Shown one piece after another: positions 25,001-35,836 of a stretch of 64,000 nt of DNA. Numbering within the stretch: the first letter of the stretch is position 1; each line of letters starts with the position of its first letter. The stretch comes from Xiphias gladius (Eukaryota > Chordata > Actinopteri > Istiophoriformes > Xiphiidae), in the NCBI RefSeq assembly GCF_016859285.1, contig NC_053417.1:10925206-10989205 (forward strand), given 5' to 3'. A model generated the notes under the pieces. The model saw nothing but the letters and a program-made list of their open reading frames with translations. It searched no databases and had not been told where the DNA came from. Position numbers and translations under genes: made by a program.

Positions 25001-26577
25001 AAGTACAACTGTACTTCAGTTTATACTAAGACCCCTTCGAAGTGCCTGCTGCATTCCTTCCCTGGTGTGAATGCTTTGAATCTTACTACCAGCAGGGACA
25101 TGGAAATGAGGTAAATGAGTCATAAGAGCTCATTAGGTTTAATCCATCATGTGAAGGTTTGACCATACTACTGGTGGCCGAACATTTTCACCACTATCGT
25201 ATCAAACTACACTGTCATTATTTATTTCTATTTGTGCGCGCCCTGTGTCACGGTATATGCTGTATAAAGAATATAATATTTGCAAATCCACTTTTGCATA
25301 CTTCATTACCATGGGAACATGAGGTAGCGCAGCATAGTGGGTTTTAAACTAGAACCAACACAAAAGTCACAAATTAACAAAGACGACCCGTAAAATTTTC
25401 AGTGCATTTCCAATGACCCACAGTTGAAGGTAATTTACATGTATTGCAGTCTCATGTGTTTAATTAGATTTCTTTATTCATATAAGAGCGTAAGCATATT
25501 CTGCCTTTCAATATGTCTTATTAAAATGGTAACAAAACAGCATGAAGGCTCTCGTCAATGTCTGAGGATCTCTTCTTTTTGAAAGGGAGCAGTGTGTGTT
25601 TTTCAGCCAGACTACTATACACACACTGTGTTCTGATTTGTGGTAAGATCTTGATGCTAAATCTGTTGTTGGTGCATTTCTGCAGGCAGTTGCCATCTTG
25701 GATGACGTTAACTGCTACCACCAGACTGATAACTGGTCACCACTAAAGATATAAGGATTCTGGTTGTGCGGTTTCAGGAACTTGGGGACTAGAGGTGAAT
25801 TCGTAGTGTCATGATTAGGTGTAGACCATACTTATTGGCCTTGTGGTGAAACATGTTATTTAGCCACCTAATGTAACTCTCAATTTGAGTGAGACTGTAC
25901 CGTATCTCTGGGTCTCCTCTATGAAAAGAGGCAGATGGGTCAATCTGCCTTGAGGAGCTCAGTGCTAGGTGATGGTTTAAATGTTGTTTTTAGAAGCTTT
26001 TTCACTTCCGAGTGCATACTCTGTTAGGAAATGGTAAAGGCATACGTTTTCGGCATGAAAACACAATGACATTGGTCAGAATATACCCCAGATCCACTGG
26101 AGCCGAGTTGGAGGGTTCAGGTGAAAAGGGGACTGGGTGTTGGAGAAAGGGCTGGGGTTCGGGGGTTTGGCAGGTAGGCTACACAGCTGAGAAATGGCGG
26201 CCAGATCAGAGGAAACAGAACATGAGGCAACTGTCTGCCCCACTTCACATAGTCCAACTAGATGTCAGGTCACTCACCTCTGGCCGACATCCACCTTGGG
26301 TCAGCAGCCACTGTAAGCAGGCCAGGTTGCCGGTGGCTGCTGCGTCGTGCGCCGGGCTCGCCCCGTTGTTCGCCAGGCAGTTGCCCGGCAGCCCTGCCTC
26401 CTCCACCAGGAAGCGCAGGCACGCCAGTTTTCCGGCCCGGGCTGCGTGGTGGACAGGCGAAGCCCCCAGCACGTCCTTGACGTCGCTGGTGAGCGTTTTT
26501 GCCGCTAATTGCATTTTCAGACTCTGCACGTCCCCTTGCCTTGCGGCGAGCAGCGTCCTGTCCCCCTCTACCACCAT
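4065..26577 (-). CDS. espn: espin, 5' and central part (exons 1-9, 3' end beyond window)
   Basis: Espin bundles parallel actin filaments in hair-cell stereocilia and microvilli. Nine exons were assembled by eye from minus-strand frames, all with GT-AG borders and compatible phases: 26577-26278, 23051-22858, 15585-15399, 15006-14824, 13240-13109, 11883-11628, 11003-10720, 6286-6125, 4296-4065. Together they encode 643 codons plus one base. Residues 1 to about 332 form ankyrin repeats (e.g. [40 protein letters not shown]), known to bind the class III myosin tail. Proline-rich segments lie near residues 456-486 and 592-620. Human ESPN is about 854 residues, so roughly 210 C-terminal residues with the WH2 and actin-bundling modules are missing; I found no matching exon in 1-4064. 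The gene is divergent from hes2, as in human. The main alternative is espin-like, but synteny and sequence favour espn. Confidence 0.93.
4297..6124 (-). other. espn: espn intron 8
   Basis: Non-coding sequence between exons 8 and 9. It holds a poly-T run near 5508-5524 and nothing else recognisable. Confidence 0.6.
6125..6286 (-). CDS. espn: espn exon 8 (conserved basic peptide between proline-rich segments)
   Basis: 162 bp (54 codons, phase 0), residues 513-566. It reads [20 protein letters not shown] and then [17 protein letters not shown], matching human [20 protein letters not shown]. From memory, this basic peptide region has been linked to additional F-actin binding or self-binding to the ankyrin repeats; that role is family knowledge, not visible here. 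The acceptor is cttaag and the donor GAG|gtatag. Confidence 0.88.
6287..10719 (-). other. espn: espn intron 7
   Basis: A 4.4 kb intron. It contains an (AAT)n run at about 6298-6319, the dispersed repeat at 6555-6735, an A-run near 9003-9018 and short repeats of CATATAACATA at about 10441-10480. The small open frames here have no family resemblance. Confidence 0.6.
6555..6735. repeat. Dispersed teleost repeat, copy 1 (AATCGATTAATCG family)
   Basis: It matches a remembered, very common teleost interspersed repeat. Recognisable parts are CTGAATATTTTTGGGTTTTG, GACTGTTGGTTGGACAAGCA and TAGACATCACCTTGAGCTCT. A more complete copy of the same family is at 45335-45625. The class (probably non-autonomous DNA element) is uncertain. 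Confidence 0.7.
10720..11003 (-). CDS. espn: espn exon 7 (first proline-rich segment)
   Basis: 284 bp, residues 418-512. It holds the conserved block [12 protein letters not shown], then a proline-rich stretch (about residues 456-486) with repeated PPPPP runs that is expected to bind profilin or SH3 proteins. It closes with [13 protein letters not shown]. The acceptor is gtcacag and the donor GAG|gtaagg. The ATG upstream at 11023-11025 lies in the intron and is not a start. Confidence 0.9.
11004..11627 (-). other. espn: espn intron 6
   Basis: A 624 bp intron with no recognisable feature inside. Confidence 0.7.
11628..11883 (-). CDS. espn: espn exon 6 (linker after ankyrin repeats)
   Basis: 256 bp for residues 333-417 plus one base. 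It opens [20 protein letters not shown] and continues [16 protein letters not shown], a serine-rich linker strongly like human espin. The donor was placed at ACACAG|gtctga because this alone gives the phase (1) needed by exon 7. A nearby GT four codons earlier is a weaker alternative. Confidence 0.88.
11884..13108 (-). other. espn: espn intron 5
   Basis: A 1.2 kb intron. T-rich simple sequence is present near 12001-12030; nothing else was recognised. Confidence 0.7.
13109..13240 (-). CDS. espn: espn exon 5 (end of ankyrin domain)
   Basis: 132 bp (44 codons, phase 0) for residues 289-332. It starts [20 protein letters not shown] and ends [10 protein letters not shown], matching human [12 protein letters not shown] and RYLRTVENL. 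The acceptor is tttcag and the donor ATG|gtaaga. Confidence 0.92.
13241..14823 (-). other. espn: espn intron 4
   Basis: A 1.6 kb AT-rich intron with a short (AAT)n tract near 13942-13956 and no other recognised element. Confidence 0.7.
14824..15006 (-). CDS. espn: espn exon 4 (ankyrin repeats)
   Basis: 183 bp (61 codons, phase 0 at both ends) for residues 228-288. It includes [20 protein letters not shown] and [15 protein letters not shown]. The exon begins with an ATG codon right after the ttag acceptor. That ATG is internal Met by alignment with human espin, not a translation start. The donor is GAG|gtgtgt. Confidence 0.93.
15007..15398 (-). other. espn: espn intron 3
   Basis: A 392 bp AT-rich intron; nothing recognised within it. 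Confidence 0.7.
15399..15585 (-). CDS. espn: espn exon 3 (ankyrin repeats)
   Basis: 187 bp completing codon 165 and running to residue 227. It contains [20 protein letters not shown] and [20 protein letters not shown], nearly the same as human espin. The acceptor is tacag, the donor CTG|gtaaat, and the exon ends in phase 0. The preceding intron of about 7.3 kb is the longest found in the gene. Confidence 0.92.
16032..16120. repeat. (GT)n microsatellite
   Basis: A pure GT run to about 16072, then degenerate GTAT/GTCT repeats. On the espn sense strand it is a CA repeat about 450 bp upstream of the exon 3 acceptor. Confidence 0.95.
19495..19560. repeat. CT-rich simple repeat
   Basis: A pyrimidine tract of repeated CTCTCT with a few interruptions, inside espn intron 2. 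Confidence 0.85.
21718..21998 (+). mobile_element. Tc1/mariner-type transposon, broken 5' fragment
   Basis: This piece has the left part of a well-known teleost Tc1-type element. ATCAGCCGCAACTCTAAAAC stands near the start. AGGCAGCAAGTGAACAGTCA and a short transposase N terminus reading [13 protein letters not shown] follow. In-frame stops come after DKG and again 7 codons later, and similarity ends near 21998. No right-hand end was found, so this is a dead, truncated copy lying opposite to espn transcription. Confidence 0.85.
22858..23051 (-). CDS. espn: espn exon 2 (ankyrin repeats)
   Basis: 194 bp encoding residues 101-164 plus two bases of codon 165. It reads [20 protein letters not shown], later [20 protein letters not shown], collinear with human espin. 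The acceptor is tatag and the donor AAG|gtaaga. A longer frame runs through the acceptor but is an artefact. Confidence 0.9.
23052..26277 (-). other. espn: espn intron 1
   Basis: A 3.2 kb intron. It includes the dispersed repeat at 24561-24868; the rest has no recognised element. Confidence 0.65.
24561..24868 (+). repeat. Dispersed teleost repeat (GGATGGATGG-ended family)
   Basis: A degraded copy of an abundant teleost repeat. Visible landmarks are CAGTGGCTTAGCGCTGTCGC, a TCTTTGTGGAATTTGTATGG block, CGTGTCTGCATGGGTGTCCT and an end with AAAATGGATGGCTGGAT. It carries no coding sequence. The class is uncertain from memory. Confidence 0.75.
26278..26577 (-). CDS. espn: espn exon 1 (start codon, first ankyrin repeats)
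   Basis: This exon encodes residues 1-100, starting [18 protein letters not shown] and ending [10 protein letters not shown], and closes in phase 0 at a GAG|gtgagt donor. The start has a favourable context (G at -3, G at +4) and aligns with the N terminus of mammalian espin. The block [20 protein letters not shown] is nearly identical to human espin. The exon is GC-rich compared with its flanks. Confidence 0.93.
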
Positions 26578-27300
26578 GACCGCTGCAGATCGGACGGCTC
26601 CTTCCTTCGCTTGTCTGGGTTGAGCCCGATCAGTTCACCGTGTGGATGGGCTCAGCATTGTACTTCCAGAGTTTCAGATATTTTCAGTCGGTTGATTTTG
26701 TTGGAACGCTCAATTGTCGCTCCCCATCTTTCCAGAGCCAAACGGTCAAAGCAGGATCCGCTTCCGTTCATAAGCTGCACATTTTTTTAGAGAGAGACAA
26801 GTTTTACATGTCGAAATAAAACTACGTCCACTATTTTCTATCTGAGCAATAATCTAACCTGCTTTCTGTGTTTTGCTCGACGACGTGGGCCGGTAGTCCG
26901 CCTCTTATCTGTCTGACGCCCGCAGGATGCAGAACACCTGTTGCACGAGTTGCGATTTTTGAGTTCCAGTCCCCAATGTTTTATTTCATTAGTTTGTCGG
27001 GTCCGTTTTCCGTCGGGTAACTAACGTGCATCACGTGCCCCTGAGAATATCCCGCAGTGTTTTTCTTCCAGGAGCCGAGGGCGACATGGGACTCGGTGCC
27101 TGATAAATAATCCATCAGAGGGAGGATCGCTGAGCCAGTTACAGGTTGTTGCCGTCTGGAAATCGGCTCAGAAGTTAAAGGGGCAGTGCGAACGGGCCAC
27201 TTAAAAGTCTGAGTAAAGCCCGACAGAGAAAGTTGCTCAACTGTGGTGCGGTGGGTGTCAGTCAAGTATAGGCCCCAACGGGGTAAGTACCAATTCAGCG
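26578..27300 (-). promoter_or_regulatory. espn: Region upstream of espn start (5' UTR and promoter expected)
   Basis: The sequence before the espn ATG is richer in CpG than the intron, especially 26870-27250. No TATA box or defined start site could be assigned. The call rests on position only. Confidence 0.4.
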
Positions 27301-27864
27301 GGGAACCCTTTTCAACAGCTGCCCAGTCTTATTTGCATACAGGCTCCCTGCTATTCAGTCTGCATGTGGCCGTGAAATCAGCATCACTGGATACCCACAG
27401 TTTGTACACAGTAGAGGTCCATCTGGTGGTCTTTTGCAAAACTGTAACCCTAAAGAATATCAAGTCTTGCGTGTGCTATTTCCCTATTTAGTAAGGAATT
27501 GCAAAAAAAATAAAAATAATCAGAGAACACAGGAGGGTACAGCAGACCCCTTTTCGAACTATAGCCGGTAAATGGGCGCTTTGCTAAACATAACGAACCT
27601 CCCACCAAATGTTCATTGTGACAGTAGTAGTTTAAAACAATTACTGTTTCCTGATGATACTGAGCCAGTATGTCACAATAGATTGTTGCTGTGGAGAACC
27701 TCCTTACTTTATAACTGTGTGAAGACTGGATAACAGGCTATACGGCATACCTGGTGCGTCGCTAAAGCCTACCAGGAGTTAAACGAGTTACTTCTGACTA
27801 ATCACTGGGGGGTAGTGATAACACTTAATAGTACAATGTTTTATCGTGTTGTGCGCAGCGCGCA

Positions 27865-28555
27865 AAGGTGGAACTAAGCACACGTACTGTTATTAAGTGC
27901 ACTTCTGAAGTACTTGAGTATTTCACATTTTTATGCAACTCAATATTTACACTTCAGTATATTTAAGAGGGAAAAATGGTAGCACTATTTAATCCATTGC
28001 ATTTATGACAATTATAGTATTAGTAACTATACGGATTAAGATGTTATGTACAACAATCATTTGGCTTTTAAAATAGGGTGATTAGGGTGCCGAACAGCAT
28101 ATAAAGTACCTCAAGTTGGCCACAGCAAAACGCCGCTGAAAGTTAAGGCGTCTGCGATCGTTAAACAGCATCCTGGTGTAACTGGCCAGTCTGGTCTCAG
28201 CGAATGGCCTGCGAATAAGACGCCAGTTGCTTAAGTCAGTCCGCGTGTTATCCCTACGCACCACTCACCTCACGCCAGGTCATTTTATCCATCGCCCGGC
28301 TCCTAACTCTAAACAATACGGAGTCAAATGCCACGCGAACTGCCCTGAAAAGTGGCGTGCCATGCGCCATCCCGTGATAGTATCCCACTCTGAATGGGAC
28401 CAATCAGCGAGAGGAGTACTTCTGGTACTTTAGTTACGTTTTGAGGGAAAACACCTGTGTACTTTCACTTCTGTAATGTTTTGAATGCCGGACTTGTAGC
28501 ATGGTATATTTGCACTGCGGTATTGTTGGTTTACTTCAGGGGTCCTCCGCCACTG
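27865..28555 (+). repeat. Dispersed teleost repeat (AGTACTTGAGTA family), diverged
   Basis: Both ends match a remembered, very common teleost repeat rich in TACTT words. The left part has GAAGTACTTGAGTATTTCAC and TTATGCAACTCAATATTTAC. The right part has TTTTGAATGCCGGACTTGTA and ends near CCGCCACTGCGT. The middle (about 28100-28410) is CpG-rich and does not match my memory of the family, so it may be an insertion or a divergent subfamily. Confidence 0.65.
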
Positions 28556-31500
28556 CGTGTCTGTGTAAGTTGGGGGAAGGCCCACGCCTGAACACTCACA
28601 GCAATCAAATAACTCAATAACACCTTTCAGAGCAGTCCAACTGAAGCCCACAGGTCTGCTCAGTCAGATATTTCCGTTCGCTGCTTTTACTTTCGCTTGC
28701 AGCAGTTGCCCCAGTGCATGCTGTTAAATTTAACCACGCGCATCGTGATCTGTTTTAAAAATAGCAGAGAGGCGACGTGCGTGGAGCACACACGTCCAAT
28801 ATTATGAACATGGCGTCGTGGTGAGCTGTCATACGTTTAACCCACCAAACGGTGGCAGGAAAGCTTCATATTCGGTGTGGTACAGCTCTACCTGCGGAGG
28901 TGTCCAGGTGTCAAGTTATCGTTTTGTACTGGCTGCTCTGAATCACTGCAAGCTTTCTCACACACTTCAAGACACTAAACACATCCCAATAACGACTAAT
29001 GATGGAAAAAAAACAAACTGAAATGTACCCTTTGTCAAAACAATGGACCGTTTTCCCTGAAGTCTTATATTTAAACTCTGACAATAGAAGGACTGCTTAA
29101 ATTCGAGCCACTGTGCTCGTGTTCAGTCTTGTTTATAGGTCAATATCCTTTTGACGCTTCTATGTTTTCATGGGATAATTTGGGAGCTGACATTATAAAA
29201 ACAATAAAACAAAAAACAAACCCTGCAGCCGCACACCCGGTCCAACACTTTCTGCCTCACTGTCACTGTCAGATGAGGTTGATAGATTTTTCCGCTCGAG
29301 CGGCCTCAGCAGGAAGTGGGTGTGTGCGCGGCGGAGTATGGGGGTTATGGGTGAGTCTCGTGCTCGGCGCGTGCCTCCTCGGCCCATCTGTTGCACAGGG
29401 TCCAACAGTCATAGACACTGTGCGCCAACGTGGGGGAGGGGAGGTGAAATTCCCACGAGCATTTCGACCCGTGGTACAATTCCCTAAAGGACATGGACAA
29501 TAAAACCTCTAACAAGATGTAAGGGGACACTACATCGATGCCATTCTAGCCTAGAATATATCTCGCATACATATCTTGCATTACAGGAAATGATAGCGAT
29601 AGGTTTACTTGCAGATAAAATATATGCATAATAAGATCGTAAGGCAGTTACAAATTACCTCCTGTAGGTATTTCAAAATATAATATTAGGCATTCTGGTT
29701 GGTTGAAGATAGGATATTAATTGGTTTTCATATAGGCTGGCAGTATTTTGTTTTCATTATATGTACCCAATGTTCTCAATAAGTGTATGGCAGAACTCGC
29801 TGCAAAGCAAAGATACGACTGAGTATATTATTAATATGGTAAATTTATCATTGTTTAATACCGGCCCAGAGTAAGATAAGGCAATGCCACAAATTGACTA
29901 TGCACAAAATTGGACATTTGGATAGTCTAACAGGGTATCGATTACTTAACGGCCAGCTAGACCATTCTGTCTTCTGACGTGATGTTTATTTGGCCTCTTT
30001 GCCTGCTTGGTAAATGAGGGCCAGACATAGAGCTCACAAGACGCCTTGGGTGCAGCTGCAGCCTATCAGCTCTGTATAATGAAGGATCTAACACAGGGTT
30101 TAATCATGTGTTGGTGAGAGCTGGAGTCTTTTCCCAGGGTTCTTTAAAGAGGCCCCCACAGAAGCTAAAGCCCTATTGAACTGGAAGGGGGCCGCCAACG
30201 GTTTTCCTACGAGGCCTGGGATACTTCGTGCACGCGTCAGACGTGCGACAGTTATTCAAATTGGACTCCCATTATTGTGCGCGTGGGCCCCATCTATTGT
30301 ATGGGCACATCTGCTGCCGCGCGGGAACATTCAAATTAGGACATTTTCTGCTCAAGTTCACGCTGCTTGTCGGTTTGCAAGGATAAATGGCCCGAACGCG
30401 CCTTAAACACCGATGGGCTATCAAGAGAAAAGTCCCATGGCTGCTTATCACAGATCGTTGTTCATGTAAAACTTCTGGCCGACCCAGAACCATCTTTATG
30501 AGAAGGCAGCTCTCCATGATGACTAACATTTGCTATACCAATTTGACCCATAAAGTATAATACTAATACTACTAATAATATTTTTTCTTCAATTCTCCAG
30601 TACCATGTCAGGCGGCCCAATTTTAAAACCAACTCTAAAACGGTGATCTTACATAGAGCAGCTCCTCGCGCCCATCTGCAACGGCTCAGCTGGTTGGCGC
30701 GTGCCGTCGAGTAATTGCTCAGGCTTGAGTGAACCTGGGCGCGTGCAGGGAAGAGGCCTCCAGTCTCTGAACCACAGAGAGAAGCGTGTCTGTACCTGGA
30801 TGTGTGCTCTACAGTACTAATACTGCTAATGGCGCAGGTTCTGCCCTTTTACGTTATATAACAAAGGATGAAAAACACACCACTGTTGTTCACCATTATT
30901 GACAATAATGAGCATATGTACCGTTTATAAAAAAAAAGACACCAGGCAAAGTAAACTTTAATAAGTAGCTGAAGGAAGACCAACACACACAAAGAGAGGA
31001 AATGACTTTATTTATCCTTTGGTAGCCTACTATCCCCCAACTTTTCTTTTTCGTTCTTTCTTTTTTTTCTTTCACTGTCTATTTGTCTTTGTGATTGGCA
31101 TTCTTGCTGGAGCAGAAATACATTTTTAATCACATTTAAAATGCCAGGAAAAAAACCTTAAAGCAGTCTCTTGTGAAGCATTCACTACAGGAGGGATTGA
31201 CAAATTGATAATATACCCATATACTTGTCAGTGTAATTATAAATAGATTAAATCTGTTATTTAAGTTTGGTCCTTTCAAATTTTATACATTTTGCCAAAG
31301 TTGCCTTAGACGTGAACACATGAAAAGGGGATTATTTTAGGTCAAACTTTCAAGAATGGTAGTTACATTTAGTAAATAAATGCTGCAGGTATATTTCTTC
31401 AAAAAATCTGGCTTTGGACTGTAGCTAGTACTACGAGACTACTTTGACATTTAGGTTATTGAATAAAGCACAAACACATTTGGGAGGTTCTGTTGCATAG

Positions 31501-33845
31501 AAATTGGTTGTCTATAGTGTAATTGATTTCTCTCTTTATTTTGATGTACAATGCTTTTCCTCAATTTGTTGAATTTTGGATTGATTTGGATTTCCCTTCT
31601 TCACTCTGAACCTTAAAGATCACAGATTGCTTAATCTTAACTGACATTTTAAGTATACAAGCTCCACTTTTATGTTTAAGACAGAAGATTTCTGGCAATA
31701 AACAAGTCCAGTATGTGAGGTTTCAAATATGTCTCTGTCATGCTACTGACATGTTATATTTAATAAATACCTTTTAACAACTGCAGCTGAGCATAGATGT
31801 GGAAAACGAAAACTGTTTGTGTTAGTTTTTAGATGGACATGGATCTTTTTCATACAGATGCCATACTGTCAGTAAACTAAACAGGCTCCAGACTGATGGA
31901 GAGCTTAAGAGAGATCACATTTTCTTAATAGTTTCTAGTTACATAGCCTAAATACGGTAATTTATATTATCCCATATCATCCCATATGACAATATGTGAA
32001 ACTTAAGTGCACCCAGAATTTTAAAGAAATTCAAACGGCACAATAACAACAGCAGGAATAAGCATTCTTGGTTTCTGAAACAACAGGCGATTAATATCAT
32101 AAGTTCTGTCATCTGATCCTAAAGTTTGTCTTGTTTCTTCTGTCTTTCTCGCAGCTTTAAGACGTCGGTGAGACATCTTCTGTCCCTCTGAACTCACCAT
32201 GCAGGCACCATGTCTCTCCCACAGCGACCCAGTCATCCGTGAGCTGCAGTGAGAATTTCTCTGGTCAGACTTTCTCACGCTAAGACTCATTAGCAGCAAA
32301 CAGAAACAGGACAACTAATTAGACAAGACAGGCCATTTAACAATGCAGTGTCTACAGTGAGAAGTCAAAAAAGCCTGAGACCACTATGGTGTGATATAAT
32401 TTCTTGGAAATGTAGTAGAGTGGACTTTAAGTTCTTTCTCTTATAACAAATAACGTCAGGTTCAGTAGTTTCACTGTGGCTACACCAAATAACTGTACAT
32501 CAAACAATGGAGTCACAATACCTCTACCCCACACAAGAAATCTAAAGATATAAAGTACCACATTAAATGCACTTCTCAATATTATAACATCTAATCCAAA
32601 CATTTACAGCCCCATGTTACAGTTAAGACACATTTGGTTATAGATGTCATTTTCAACTTGTTGGACAAATCCCATTATTCAAGCTCATACAACAATTACA
32701 TAATATAGTGACACTAATATTTCAATTCTACAGCCATCAACATTTATAATATCACGATAGGAAATTGAGATTTCATGTAAGTGGGGTTGTTTTGGGATGA
32801 AATGAAGTCCTACACACGACACATAAGCGACATGTTCAGAACACAAACGGGTATAAATATAATAGGAAAAAAGCCAAAAAGCATACCAGGACGTGACTCG
32901 GTTGCTCCTCTGCTCGTCCTTTAAAGCCAGTGCAGCAGCGCTTGCGGGTCGTTGCGGGTGGAAGGCTGCAGTTGTATTGAGCGCCCTTTTACAACACGAG
33001 GTTTGGGCCTCAACGACAGAGACGCGTCGTCTTTGTGGGCGGACACCTTGTCCGTGCCACGCCCCTCTCATGGCTCGGCTCTGCTGCGCCCTTGAAGGAC
33101 TCTGCGAGAAAAAAAAAAAAAAGGGCTGATTAAAGACTGCATTTGCCAGCTTGAGTCCCCCTGCAAAAGTAGTTAAACCGAAGAAGAATCGTTTAATTTC
33201 TTATTCGTTGTTACCGGGTTCCTTTTCAATTCAAAATGTAATAAAAAGCATACCTTTCTTGGGTAAATGTTCCAAAGAAATCCAGAATGGTAGAGATACA
33301 TCCATGATGTTGTCAGCAACAAGGAATACATCTTGAGTACTGGCACAAGCTTTTTTGTTTGGCCAAATTTATTCTTACTCTATTCTAGAGTAACATTCTA
33401 CAGTTACAGCGATTAAGTTATTAATTTTTCAAACATAAAAGAAATCTTCATGGTCATTAGACCACTCTGACATATTGGACATTGTGGCAAATTTGGAATA
33501 GCTTAATATAAATGTATTTTCGTGATTAACCCTTCGCTCCTTAATTTCCCCCCGGACGGGTCTTAATGGTCCCTGCGTCTCTGTAACTTCAAAATAATTC
33601 ATCGGAGCAGGGAAGCCATCTGCTGCCTTTGTTCGCCTGGCTCGTGCTGTTCTCGTGCCCCTGATATGCCAGCACAATGGATTCGCCTCGATCAGAAATC
33701 CAATATTCAAAAAACCCGCCAACAAGCCGCCTGTCCGGCGTGTCCAATGCCATCGCCTGTGGCCGGGGCCGCTCCGTTCCCTAATATGCTGCAGAATTTT
33801 CGAAAAGACGATGAAATAAACGGCAGTTTATTTTGAAGTTTAAGG

Positions 33846-33886
33846 CTGTGTGTGTGTGTGTGTGCGTGTGTGTGTGTGTGTGTGTG
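33846..33886. repeat. (GT)n microsatellite
   Basis: A GT run with one C interruption, intergenic. Confidence 0.95.
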
Positions 33887-35373
33887 TCTGTATGAGATGT
33901 CTGAGCATTATTAGAGTGTTAGACTGCTGGCTCTTTGTGGAGCGCACATCGAGGTGCATGAATGAGGAGTCTGTCAGAGCAGGAAAAGGACGGCTATTGG
34001 TGGAGAAGCCTGCGCGACGCAGCAAGTTTACCTTTGTCAACTTCGACGAGCAAAACAAATGTGCGCCACCAGATGTGTGCTCTGCCTTACAGCTTGGCTT
34101 GTGGCTTGGTTAGGCCTAATTTGGATATTCAAATCCTGTCTGAGCCATCCCTCTGAGTTGTGTAGCCAAATGTACGTATGCGCAAAGATATTTCTCCGCC
34201 TCTGAAAACGACGCCAGGCTTGACGCGTTGCACGGTAATAGACTTCATTTTCAGAGTGGAAAAACGACAGTGGATGTGATTAATGGTAAAGCGTCTGCAA
34301 ACTTATTAAAGCACAAATTTATGACAGTGGTTGCACGACATTTCCTAAAATTCTCCAGTCTGTATGACTGTCATACGCGGTTTTCGAACTATAATCTGTG
34401 ATCTTTCTTTCAACATTTATATTTGTGTGTGTGTGTTTAGTTTGTGTTTTACGGCATATTCTGGGATATCTTCCTGTGTGAAGCAGTGCACGATGCTCAG
34501 TTTCCACCGTGCGTAATGGCACGCACAGCGCACAGTTTCAGCTCTGGCTTCGATGGTGTTTTCGTATGTCCAGGTGCAAATGAGCCGAAGAGAGCCCGAC
34601 ATTTGAGGAAAGCATCGCATTGTTCAGCGGACATGTGGCAGCTGAAACAATCTGACATCACTGTAACATCTTGCCAGGCTCTTGGATTTAGCTTGTATTC
34701 AAGATTTTAAGTAACTTAAAAGCCCACGTACCGAATTGATAAGGAGGTATACTCTCTGCGTCATTGCAGCTGCTTGATAAGTGATGTTTTATTCGCAGAT
34801 CACTATGATTGATCAGTTTCCCGTTGTTACCGTCCCATTCGGCACGTCACCTGTGTGGATGCTGAGGCAGACTTCGGGACAGGATCAATGACCTCAAATG
34901 GACCTCGTGCGGGAGAAAAAAAAAAAAAAAAAGGTCTGGTTTTTCGTCACCGGTGCGGCAGGACGCTTCGTGAAAATGGCGTTGGTTTAGGCGTGGGAAG
35001 CTGCATGGCAAAGTTTGATAGGTCTTCTTTTTGCATCCTTAGAGGGGGACGTGATACAGCGTCACATCAGAGCTTAGGCAACATGAACAAAGAGTACAAA
35101 AACCGCAATATAGAAACGTTTAGAAACGAATATTTGACTCCTTCTTGGTGTATAAGGTAAAGTTTTAACATTTTATACACACCTCCCTCGCCCTCAATCC
35201 CTATGTGAACATGCACAAATAGCGTCTTTACTTTTGACACAAAAACAGCTGAGGATAAGGATATTTTGATATATTAAAAAAAAGGTTAACATTCTTAGTT
35301 AAACCTGAGCCATCCTTTACATAACAGTGTTAACATCAATACAGTGGACTGATTAACAAAGGGAAACAGGAGT

Positions 35374-35836
35374 ATACACTCAGTCACCCCTTTATTTGGT
35401 AAAACTGGCTAAAACCAATACAATCTAATACAACAGTAGTGCAATAAATCCTGCCTTCCCGGAGGTTATAATGTTCGGTTAAATTGAAACCGTTTTAGAG
35501 AGGCGTTGATTCAGCTGATCATTTTTGGAGGATGTAGCTTGTGGTGCTGCTGAACTGTTTTGCACTATACAGAGAGGTGTTTGGGTTATTATCCTACCCT
35601 CATTGAAATGCCTGTGGTGGACAGAATAACAGAAACACTTGTCAATATGATGCAAAACAGTTCAACAGCACTGGAAACTTTATCCTCGAAAATGACTATA
35701 GAGTTGAATCATCACCTTGTTAAAGTTTCACCAAAAACTGAACATTATAACCTTCATGAAGGTAGGATTTATTGCAGGACTGTTTGATCACACTGCATTA
35801 CTTTTAGCTAGGTGTACCTAATAATAAACTGAGTAT
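35374..35836. mobile_element. Palindromic non-autonomous DNA transposon (foldback/MITE)
   Basis: The left half (from ATACACTCAGTCACCCC) and the reverse complement of the right half (from ATACTCAGTTTATTATTAGG) align along almost their whole length. Shared blocks include GCAATAAATCCT, GGTTATAATGTTC, GAACTGTTTTGCA and GTTATTAT/GTTATTCT. The whole 460 bp is therefore an imperfect hairpin. I recognise the family as common in teleosts. It encodes no protein. Confidence 0.85.

Noticed and set aside
26012..26623. 203-codon plus-strand frame
   Set aside because: The antisense of espn exon 1, held open by its GC content.
28082..28264. Arginine-rich 60-codon minus-strand frame
   Set aside because: It lies within a dispersed repeat and has no splice partner or recognisable family.
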